DNA from: Hormiphora californensis
Lineage: Eukaryota; Ctenophora; Tentaculata; Cydippida; Pleurobrachiidae
Direction: 5' to 3'
Length of the DNA: 64,000 bases
Assembly (NCBI GenBank): GCA_020137815.1
Contig: CM035360.1
Span: 129,001-193,000 of the forward strand
Shown here: positions 33,991-45,400 of the stretch, one piece after another
How the letters are laid out: each line of letters starts with the position of its first letter
Numbering within the stretch: position 1 is the first letter of the stretch
The notes under the pieces: generated by a model
Told to the model about the DNA's origin: nothing
What the model saw: only the letters and a program-made list of their open reading frames with translations
The model's database searches: none
Made by a program: the position numbers and the translations under genes

Positions 33991-36413
33991 TAGTGCCTCT
34001 TCTAATTCAGTTGGACACCTTCTAGACCACATTGCACAGGTACAATAATCGGCATCTTCTAATCCAGTTGGCACTATCTAGACCACATTGCACAGTACAA
34101 TATAGGCATCTTCTAATTCAGTTGGACACCTATCTAGACCACATTGCACAGGTACAATATAGGCATCTTCTTATCCAGTTGGAACCTATCTAGACACATT
34201 GCACAGGTACAATATAGGCATCTTCTAATTCAGTTGGACACCTATCTAGACCACATTGCACAGGTACAATATAGGCATCTTCTAATTCAGTTGGACACCT
34301 ATCTAGACCACATTGCACAGGTACAATATAGGCATCTTCTAATCCAGTTGGACACCTATCTAGACCACATTGCACAGGTACAATATAGGCATCTTCTAAT
34401 CCAGTTGGACACCTATCTAGACCACATTGCACAGGTACAATATAGGCATCTTCTAATTCAGTTGGACACCTATCTAGACCACATTGCACAGGTACAATAT
34501 AGGCATCTTCTAATTCAGTTGGACACCTATCTAGACCACATTGCACAGGTACAATATAGGCATCTTCTAATCCAGTTGGACACCTATCTAGACCACATTG
34601 CACAGGTACAATATAGGCATCTTCTATTCAGTTGACACTATCTGGACCACATTGCACAGGTACAATATAGGCATCTTCTAATCCAGTTGGACACCTATCT
34701 AGACCACATTGCACAGGTACAATATAGGCATCTTCTAATTCAGTTGGACACCTATCTAGACCACATTGCACAGGTACAATATAGGCATCTTCTTATCCAG
34801 TTGGACACCTATCTAGACCACATTGCACAGGTACATTATAGGCATCTTCTAATCCAGTTGGACACCTATCTAACCACATTGCACGTACAATATAGGCCTT
34901 CTTATCAGTTGGACACCTATCTAGACCACATTGCACAGGTACAATATAGGCATCTTCTAATTCAGTTGGACACCTATCTAGACCACATGCACAGGTACAT
35001 ATAGGCATCTTCTAATCCAGTTGGACACCTATCTAGACCACATTGCACAGGTACAATATAGGCATCTTCTAATTCAGTTGGACACCTATCTAGACCACAT
35101 TGCATAGGTACAATATAGGCATCTTCTAATCCAGTTGGACACCTATCTAGACCACATTGCACAGGTACAATATAGGCATCTTCTAATCCAGTTGGACACC
35201 TACTAGACCACATTGAACAGGTACATAAGGCATCTTCTTATCCATTGGACACCTATCTAGACCACATTGCACAGGTACAATATAGGCATCTTCTAATTCA
35301 GTTGGACACCTATCTAGACCACATTGCACAGGTACAATATAGGCATCTTCTTATCCAGTTGGACACCTATCTAGACCACATTGCACGGGTACATATAGGC
35401 ATCTTCTAATTCAGTTGGACACCTATCTAGACCACATTGCACAGGTACAATATAGGCATCTTCTTATCCAGTTGGACACCTATCTAGACCACATTGCACA
35501 GGTACAATATAGGCATCTTCTAATCCAGTTGGACACCTATCTAGACCACATTGCACAGGTACAATATAGGCATCTTTTAATTCAGTTGGACACCTATCTA
35601 GACCACATTGCACAGGTACAATATAGGCATCTTCTAATTCAGTTGGACACCTATCTAGACCACATTGCACAGGTACAATATAGGCATCTTCTAATTCAGT
35701 TGGACACCTATCTAGACCACATTGCACAGGTCAATATAGGCATCTTCTAATCCAGTTGGACACTATCTAGACCACATTGCACAGGTACAATATAGGCATC
35801 TTCTAATTCAGTTGACACCTATCTAGACCACTTGCACAGGTACAATATAGGCATCTTCTAATCAGTTGGACACCTATCTAGACCACATTGCACAGGTACA
35901 ATATAGGCATCTTCTAATTCAGTTGGACACCTATCTAGACCACATGGCACAGGTACACATATAGGCATCTTCTAATCCAGTGGACACCTATCTAGACCAC
36001 ATTGCACAGGTACAATATAGCATCTCTATTCAGTTGGACACCTATCTAGACACATGCACAGGTACAATATAGGCATCTTCTAATTCGTTGGACACCTATC
36101 TAGACCACATTGCACAGGTACAATATAGGCCTTCTAATTCAGTGGACACCTATCTAGACCAAATTGCACAGTCAATATAGGCATCTTCTAATTCAGTTGG
36201 ACACCTATCTAGACACATTGCACAGGTACAATATAGGCATCTTCTAATCCAGTTGGACACCTATCTAGACCAAATTGCACAGGTACAATATAGGCATCTT
36301 CTAATTCAGTTGGACACCTATCTAGACCACATTGCACAGGTACAATATAGGCATCTTCTTATTCAGTTGGACACCTATCTAGACCACATTGCACAGGTAC
36401 AATATAGGCAGTG
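33991..36413 (+). repeat. 57 bp minisatellite carrying a formin FH3 coding segment plus 5' splice site
   Basis: About 42 units. Each contains TCTTCTAATYCAG, the coding segment QLDTYLDHIAQ, and then GTACAATATA as a donor. The phase after GCACAG matches the next formin exon at 36650. Many units carry single-base losses, either natural decay or read error. ORFs on both strands are a by-product of the 57 bp (19-codon) period. Confidence 0.9.
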
Positions 36414-39400
36414 GTTATTGTTATCTAGAGAGGTAGCGTGTCTAGAAAACTGGCTTGCTTCGACATCAAGATGATAGACTTTTTTTCTGTAATTCAAAGA
36501 CAGCCCCAAAGAAGACTTTCTAAATCACAAATCAAACATCTCCGGTCTCCCATTGTTCGATTATAAAAACTTTCTTAAACACGTTGCAGATCTCCGGTCT
36601 CCCTTTAACCTGATTAAAGTAATTAAATAATTATAACAATTAGGATCAGGAAGGAACAAGTGAAGGAGATGAAGAAGAGGATTTAGAAAATCCAGAATTC
36701 CTATTTTCACGATTATTTAGCAAGGTATGTTTTACCATTATATTTTCTGACTTATAGGTCTCTATCTGTCTTATTGTGTAAAACCTTTATACAGTGTTTT
36801 TCTTTCAGTTATTCCTAACCCCATCTACCGCCATTATATGCATTTCTATTATTATTCAGTATTCTAATTTCTAATACATTCTTCCTTCCATCCTCCTCCC
36901 TCTAATATCCTCCATCCTCAGGTCTGCCACCTCCCAGAATGCCAGCGACTCATCACAATCCTCCAAAACCTGCTCATCATCGACCCGGACAGCAAGCACT
37001 TCGCCGCAGTTTGGGAGTGTTTGGAGAGGGTCAGTGAGAAGGCAGTACTGAACGTGGAGCAGTTGGAAAATGGGAAGTTTCAGATAGGACAATCAGATCG
37101 TGCTGTTAACACAGACACTGCGAGGGTGCAAAACTCACACGCACAAACAGACAAACAAACAGATCAGAAAGCCCCATCACCGAGTAGTAACGATTCAGTG
37201 TTGTGTCACAATGTAAAAACTCTATTTCCGGACAATCTTATCAGTTACCCTCTGGGGTAGTACCACCTCCAGCTCCTCCTGTCCCAGGCGCACCTAGAGC
37301 GCCACCTGCACCTCCGGCTCCCCCCGTACCAGGCGCCCCCAGGGCACCTCCAGCACCCCCTGTGCCTGGCGCCCCTAGAGCGCCACCAGCACCACCTGCG
37401 CCTCCAGTACCAGGCGCTCCTCGAGCTCCACCTGCGCCTCCAGTTCCAGGCGCCCCTAGAGCGCCACCAGCACCCCCGGCGCCTCCAGTACCAGGCGCTC
37501 CTCGAGCTCCACCTGCGCCTCCAGTTCCCGGCGCCCCCAGAGCACCCCCAGCCCCAAGAGCTCCTGGTGCCCCACCAGCGCCTCCTGCACCGGGCGCACC
37601 TAGAGCGCCTCCTGCACCGGGCGCACCCAGAGCTCCCCCGGCTCCCGGGTGCTCCCCGAGCGCCTGCAGCACCAGGTGCCCCTCGTGCGCCTGGGGCGCC
37701 ACCCCCTCCTGGTGCCCCTCGAGCTCCCGGCGCTCCACCCCCTCCGGGCGCCCCTCGTGCACCTGGATTCGGAGGTGGCAAGGTGGCCCTTGTTCCTCAA
37801 GTCCTGGACCGGAAACCGAGCAAAAAGATGAGGCTCTTGGCGTGGGAGAAAATCAAGACAAATGAGCTGAAGAAGGCGTCGGATAAAAATATCTGGGCAG
37901 AATATTGTTCGACTCCTCTTGATATGAAACTCATTGATTTTGATACATTGGAGGAGATGTTCGCTCAGCCTGAGAAAAAGGTAAAGGGTGTTGCTAAAAA
38001 AATAGGACACATTTTTCAATTTATTTACTTAATTAGCAAGCAAAGGACGACATGTTTCTTGATTATCGTACCATTTAGATATGATCTAAATGTGTCTTCT
38101 ATTCTAGGTGGCAGCTAAACCAACAGAACAAAAGAAGAAAGGACCAGTTCTCGTTAGTTTGTTGGATCCAAAAAGCTCTCTCGGCGTCAACTTGGTTACT
38201 AAAGAACTTACGAATGTAAGTTTTTACTATAGGGCACATAGCTTTTTAAATGATTCCACTTCCTATCCGTACTGCGTATTAGCGATGAAAACACAATCAA
38301 GTGGTTCCCTTAACCGGTCGGGCTTCTTCTCACCTGCCAAGTGGTTCTTGGTGTGGAGGAAGTGACCCCTGAGGTGATCTCGCTCAGAGTTTAATCAGGC
38401 ATAGACGACTCGTTACAAAGTGTTTCTTGAAACAATTATTGATCCCCTATTCAGGCCGTTTGCTGACATTGCAACAGCAATTGCTACCTGTGATATGGAC
38501 AAATTAAACAATGATCAGATAAATGGGTTGCTGAAGATCATGCCGGAAAGTACTGATGTTGAGGCAATTCAGAATTACCAGGGTGATCCGGCACTGCTGG
38601 GAGAGGCAGAGAAGTTCTATGCTACCCTTCTTAAAGTGCCCGAGTAAGTTGTTGTTGTTGGAGTGATGCTGGTTAAAAAGGCTGGTGTGAATCTGGGTAT
38701 GCTTGAAATAGAAGTATTATTACTCGATCACTTCAGATCTTATTGACTGATTCCTTACTTTAGTGTGACTCAGTACTGTATCTAACGGTCCCCTCCCCCA
38801 CAGGTATACCCTAAGGTTGAACTGTATGAAGTTCGGTTATGAGTTCAGGCCCATGTCAGAGGATTTGGGGAGGAGAATTAAAGACACACTAGAGGCAGGA
38901 CATGCCATTCTCAACTCGTCAGAGTTAAAGGAGCTCATGCACATACTCCTCGTCTTTGGAAACTTCATTAACACTGGAGGATTCGCAGGAAAAATGTCCG
39001 TTTTGGTAGGCTAACTTTTCTGAACGATTACATTATGGGAGGAGGGGATAGATACCATGGTGTGGCTACTTTCTTAACGGTTACATTATGGGAGGGGATA
39101 TACCATGGTCTACTTTACTCTTGAACGATTCAATTATGGGAGGGGAAGATAACCATGGTGGCTACTTTCTGAACGATTACATTATGGGAGGGATAGATAC
39201 CATGGTGGCTACTTTCTGAACGTTACTGATGGAGGGGATAGATACCATGGTGCTACTTTCTGAACGATTACATTATGGGAGGGGATAGATACCATGGTGT
39301 TACTCTTACTGACTACTTATGCGAGGGATAGATACCATGGTGGCTACTTTCTGAACGATTACATTATGGGAGATAGGATGGATACATGGTGCTACTTTCT

Positions 39401-42400
39401 AACATTACATTATCGAGGAGGGGATGATACCAGGTGGCTACTTTCTGAACGATTACATTATGGAGGGGATAGATACCATGGTGGCTCTCTTTCTGAACGT
39501 TACATAATTATGGGGAGGGGATAGATACCATGGTGGCTACTTTCTGAACGATTACATTATGCGATATATACCATGGTGTTTTCGTACTTTCTACTTTTAA
39601 CATGTACTTGATTACAGAACATCATCTAATGTAGATGACTTATCTCTGTTTACTTCATTTTACATTATGGGGGGATTAGTACCCATGGTGGCTACTTTCT
39701 GAACGTTCCTTATGGGAGGAGGGGTAGATAGCACCATGGTGGCTACTTTCTGAACGATTACATTTATGGGGGATAGATACCTGGTGGCTACTTTTCTGAA
39801 CGATTACATTATGCGAGGAGGGTAGATCCATGGTGGCTACTTTCTCGAACGATTACTTATGAGGGATAGATACCATGGTGGCTACTTTCTAACGATTACA
39901 TTATGCGAGGGGATAGATACCATGGTGGCTACTTTCTGAACGATTACATTTGGGAGGGGATAAAACCATGGTGGCTACTTTCTGAACGGTTACATTATGT
40001 GGGGGGGATAGATACCATGGTGGCTACTTTCTGAACGATTACATTATGCGAGGGGATAGATACCATGGTGGCTACTTTCTGAACGATTACATTATGCGAG
40101 GGGATAGCGACCATGGTGGCTACTTTCTGAACGGTTATACATTATGCGAGGGGATAGATACCATGGTGGCTACTTTCTGAACGGTTACATTATGCGAGGG
40201 GATAGATACCATGGTGGCTACTTTCTGAACGATTACATTATGCGAGGGGATAGATACCATGGTGGCTACTTTCTGAACGATTACATTATGCGAGGGGATA
40301 AACCATTGGCTACTTTCTGAACGGTTATACATTATGCAGAGGGATAGAACCATGGTGGCTACTTTCTGAACGGTTACATTATGCGAGGGGATAGAACCAT
40401 GTGGCTACTTTCTGAACGTTTACATTATGGGAGGGGATAGATACCATGGTGGCTACTTTCTGAATGATTACATTATGCGAGGGGGATAGATACCATGGTG
40501 GCTACTTTCTCTGAACGATTACATTATGCAGGGATAGATACCATCTACTTTCTAACATTACATTTGGGGGGATAGAGACCATGGTGGCTACTTCTTACGT
40601 TACATTATGCGAGGGGATAGATACCATGGTGGCTACTTTCTGAACGATTACATTATGCGAGGGGATAGATACCATTGTGGCTACTTTCTGAACGGTTACA
40701 TTATGCGAGGGGATATACCATGGTGGCTACTTTCTGAACGGTTACATTATGCAGGGATAGATACCATGGTGGCTACTTTCTGAACGATACATTGTGGGGG
40801 GGGGATAGATACCATGGTGGCTACTTTCTGAACGATTACATTATGGGAGGGGATAGATACCATGGTGGCTACTTTCTGAACGATTACATTATGGGAGGGG
40901 ATAGATACCATGGTGGCTACTTTCTGAACAGTTACATTATGCGAGGAGGGGATAGATACCATGGTGGCTACTTTCTGACCGATTACAATTTCCATGATGT
41001 ATGAAAGTTACAGTTTTCATGACATGTTTTGGGTTCGCAGGAAATGCCGTTGGTACGTGATCTCAATTTCATAGCACAGCCACCGCACAGTGACCTCCAA
41101 TCACCATTATAGTTACCTAATCCCCCTCTCCCCCTCTCCACCACACATGTTTCAAGCTAGCTACCACTTGGCACTTCCTAGCCCCCTCTCGCCCACACAG
41201 GTTTTAAGCTAGTTACCACTCCCTAACCCCCTCTCTCCCACACGCAGGTTTCAAGCTAGTTACCTAATCCCCTCTCCCAGGTTTCAAGCTAGCTCTGCTC
41301 TCCCTAGTTACCACTAGTTACCACTAGTTACCACCACCCTAGTTACCACTCCCCTAGTTACCACTCTCCCCCACACAGGTTTCAAGCTAGTTATACCACT
41401 CCCTAACCCCCCCACAGGTTTCAAACTAGCCCTGCTCTCCCTAGTTACCACTAGTTACCACTAGTTACCCTAGTTACCACTCTCTCTCTCCCAGGTTTCA
41501 AGCTAGCTCTGCTCTCCCTAGTTACCACTAGTTACCACTAGTTACCACTAGTTACCCTAGTTACCACCACACTAGTTACCACTCTCTCTCTCCCAGGTTT
41601 CAAGCTAGCCCTGCTCTCCCTAGTTACCACTAGTTACCACTAGTTACCACTAGTTACCTCTCTCTCTCCCAGGTTTCAAGCTAGCCCTGCTCTCCAAGAT
41701 TCACGAGATCAAATCCAACAAACCAAGGATGACAATGATGCACGTGCTGGTGGAGAGCATAGAGAAGAACAGACCTGAGCTGCTCCACTTCTACAAGAAG
41801 TTCAACAAACTTGGCGACGTTGCAAAGTAGGTTTACAAGAAGTTCAACAAACTAGGCGACGTTGCAAAGTAGGTTTACAAGAAGTTCAACAAACTAGGTG
41901 ACGTTGCAAAGTAGGTTTACAAGAAGTTCAACAAACTAGGCGACGTTGCAAAGTAGGTTTACAAGAAGTTCAACAAACTTGGCGACGTTGCAAAGTAGGT
42001 TTACAAGAAGTTCAACAAACTTGGCGACGTTGCAAAGTAGGTTTACAAGAAGTTCAACAAACTGGGCGACGTTGCAAAGTAGGTTTACAAGAAGTTCAAC
42101 AAACTAGGTGACGTTGCAAAGTAGGTTTACAAGAAGTTCAACAAACTTGGCGACGTTGCAAAGTAGGTTTACAAGAAGTTCAACAAACTAGGCGACGTTG
42201 CAAAGTAGGTTTACAAGAAGTTCAACAAACTAGGTGACGTTGCAAAGTAGGTTTACAAGAAGTTCAACAAACTAGGTGACGTTGCAAAGTAGGTTTACAA
42301 GAAGTTCAACAAACTAGGCGACGTTGCAAAGTAGGTTTACAAGAAGTTCAACAAACTTGGCGACGTTGCAAAGTAGGTTTACAAGAAGTTCAACAAACTT

Positions 42401-45400
42401 GGCGACGTTGCAAAGTAGGTTTACAAGAAGTTCAACAAACTTGGCGACGTTGCAAAGTAGGTTTACAAGAAGTTCAACAAACTTGGTGACGTTGCAAAGT
42501 AGGTTTACAAGAAGTTCAACAAACTTGGCGACGTTGCAAAGTAGGTTTACAAGAAGTTCAACAAACTTGGTGACGTTGCAAAGTAGGTTTACAAGAAGTT
42601 CAACAAACTGGGCGACGTTGCAAAGTAGGTTTACAAGAAGTTCAACAAACTTGGTGACGTTGCAAAGTAGGTTTACAAGAAGTTCAACAAACTTGGTGAC
42701 GTTGCAAAGTAGGTTTACAAGAAGTTCAACAAACTAGGCGACGTTGCAAAGTAGGTTTACAAGAAGTTCAACAAACTTGGTGACGTTGCAAAGTAGGTTT
42801 ACAAGAAGTTCAACAAACTTGGCGACGTTGCAAAGTAGGTTTACAAGAAGTTCAACAAACTTGGTGACGTTGCAAAGTAGGTTTACAAGAAGTTCAACAA
42901 ACTAGGTGACGTTGCAAAGTAGGTTTACAAGAAGTTCAACAAACTAGGCGACGTTGCAAAGTAGGTTTACAAGAAGTTCAACAAACTTGGCGACGTTGCA
43001 AAGTAGGTTTACAAGAAGTTCAACAAACTTGGCGACGTTGCAAAGTAGGTTTACAAGAAGTTCAACAAACTAGGTGACGTTGCAAAGTAGGTTTACAAGA
43101 AGTTCAACAAACTTGGCGACGTTGCAAAGTAGGTTTACAAGAAGTTCAACAAACTTGGCGACGTTGCAAAGTAGGTTTACAAGAAGTTCAACAAACTGGG
43201 CGACGTTGCAAAGTAGGTTTACAAGAAGTTCAACAAACTTGGCGACGTTGCAAAGTAGGTTTACAAGAAGTTCAACAAACTTGGTGACGTTGCAAAGTAG
43301 GTTTACAAGAAGTTCAACAAACTTGGCGACGTTGCAAAGTAGGTTTACAAGAAGTTCAACAAACTTGGCGACGTTGCAAAGTAGGTGTCGGTTGTGGATC
43401 CCCAGCCCATTACTCGACCCACTTCCTAGTGTGGACACTAGATAGATCCTAGCTGATTCTAACTTCCTACTTCCCCCAGGATTGATAACGCTGAGAACGA
43501 GAAGGAACTAAACGAGCTCAAGAAGATCATTGAGAAGGTTGAGAAGAGGATGAGTAAACTTGACAAGCAAACGGTGGAAAAGTTTGCAGATGTCTTCAAG
43601 GAGGCCGGCGAGTTTTGTAAGAATGCTAAAAAGGTAAATTCAGTATTGATCTACCGAAACAGATCACAGATCACTTGGTTACGAAGTTACCCCTCCCTTG
43701 CCGGCGCGCGAAGCACGCCAAACGAAGGCCGCGAAGAGTGTGAGGTGTTTTATGAAATAAAATATGTTCGATATTTTCCGGCCCCTACCCTATTCCGTTC
43801 TTACTTCTTGGCTTTGTCTTAGCTGTCTAGCTCCCATGTTCTCACACCACAACAACCTCCCAACACCATTGCAACACCATAGCAACACCATAGCAACACC
43901 ATGGCAACACCATAGCAACACCAAAACAATCTCCCAACAACCTCCCTGCAGGGTATTGATGAGATAAACGGACTGGAAACCCAATACATCAAGTTCTTTG
44001 TTCTTGACAAGAAGAACTATTCTCTCCAGGACTGCTTCAAGGTTATGTCGATCTTCTGCGAGAAGTTTGAGAGTGCAATAACGGTAAGTGAGATGGGGGT
44101 TGGGGCTATAATAGAGGGAGGTGGTGCAATACATACATAGTTCGAGAGTGCAATAACGGACAACGGTAAGTGAGGGAGAGATGGGAGAGAGAGTGCAATA
44201 ACGGTAAGTGAGGGAGAGGTGGGAGAGAGAGTGCAATAACGGTAAGTGAGATGGGGGTTGGGGCTATAATAGAGGGAGGTGGTGCAATACATACATAGTT
44301 CGAGAGTGCAATAACGGACAACGGTAAGTGAGGGAGAGATGGGAGAGAGAGTGCAATAACGGTAAGTGAGGGAGAGGTGGGAGAGAGAGTGCAATAACGG
44401 TAAGTGAGGGAGAGATGGGGGCTATAATAGAGGGAGGTGGTGAAATACATACATAGTTCGAGAGTGCAATAACGGACAACGGTAAGTGAGGGGAGAGGTG
44501 GGAGAGAGAGAGAGTGCAATAACGGTAAGTGAGGGGAGAGATGGGGGTTGGGGCGAGGGAGGTGGTGAAATACATAATAAGAGACGGATTGAAGAGGATA
44601 TTCAGAAACTAAAAGCTATTATTTATGGCACAGGAAAACAAAAAGAGAAAAGAGCAAGAGGAGCGTTTAGCAAAGAGAAAAGCAGAAATGGCCAAGAGGG
44701 CTGAGACGCTGCCACGCATGAAAAAAGGAGGGAACTCTCTACAGAATCAGCCACAAGAGGAGTGTATAGTTGATAACCTACTTTCTGAAATTAGGTACCT
44801 CTTTAGTTTAGATCACAAAATATTTTTATACAAACACAATATTGTTGTCTCACTAAAGACTGCCCTGATCTCCGAACATATAATTGACAATATTTGATTC
44901 GCTTGACACCGTGTGAACAATTCAAGACAATATTAATTTTTTCAATTCTTTCATCATTATCTTCAACACTTATTATTATTATTATCATCATCTATTTTTA
45001 CAGAGGTGGACTGAAACTCAGAAAAGCAAAGAGCTATGCTGGTGACACGAATAGTAAATTAGGTCGGAAAACAAGCATCAAAGCAAATAATCAAGAGTCG
45101 GTTGAGAAATGGAAAAAGACCAAAATAGCCCTGGTAAGAGTTAAGTCTTGATGTAACATGTTTTAACATAGTTTAACATGTTTCTCCCTGCTAATTTGTC
45201 ACAGGAACCGACCGAATCAGGGAATACTGGTCCCTGATTGGCTGATAACCAGTCACGTGACCTAAATAACGAGCTCTGATTGGTTGTTTACTTGGTTCGG
45301 TCGGTTCCTGATTTGTCAGATGTCTCATGCAACTCAGAGCCCCACCATTGACCCAACATGCCTCTTCTTTACCCCCATATCTCGCATATTTTCATTTAAA

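Noticed and set aside
34144-35750. ORFs of repeated HLLIQLDTYLDHIAQVQYR and minus-strand CGLDRCPTELEDAYIVPVQ
   Set aside because: 57 bp array read in open frames. Only the QLDTYLDHIAQ segment is likely to be exonic, and only with splicing.
37241-37781. Gly/Ala-rich collagen-like minus-strand ORFs
   Set aside because: They are the complement of the formin FH1 Pro-rich coding repeat.
42324-43445. ORFs of SRFTRSSTNLATLQ and VELLVNLLCNVAKF repeats
   Set aside because: Out-of-frame and opposite-strand readings of the 42 bp array derived from the FH2 exon end.
33500-44545. CRISPR array
   Set aside because: The repeats are directly tandem without unique spacers, in a spliced eukaryotic gene.
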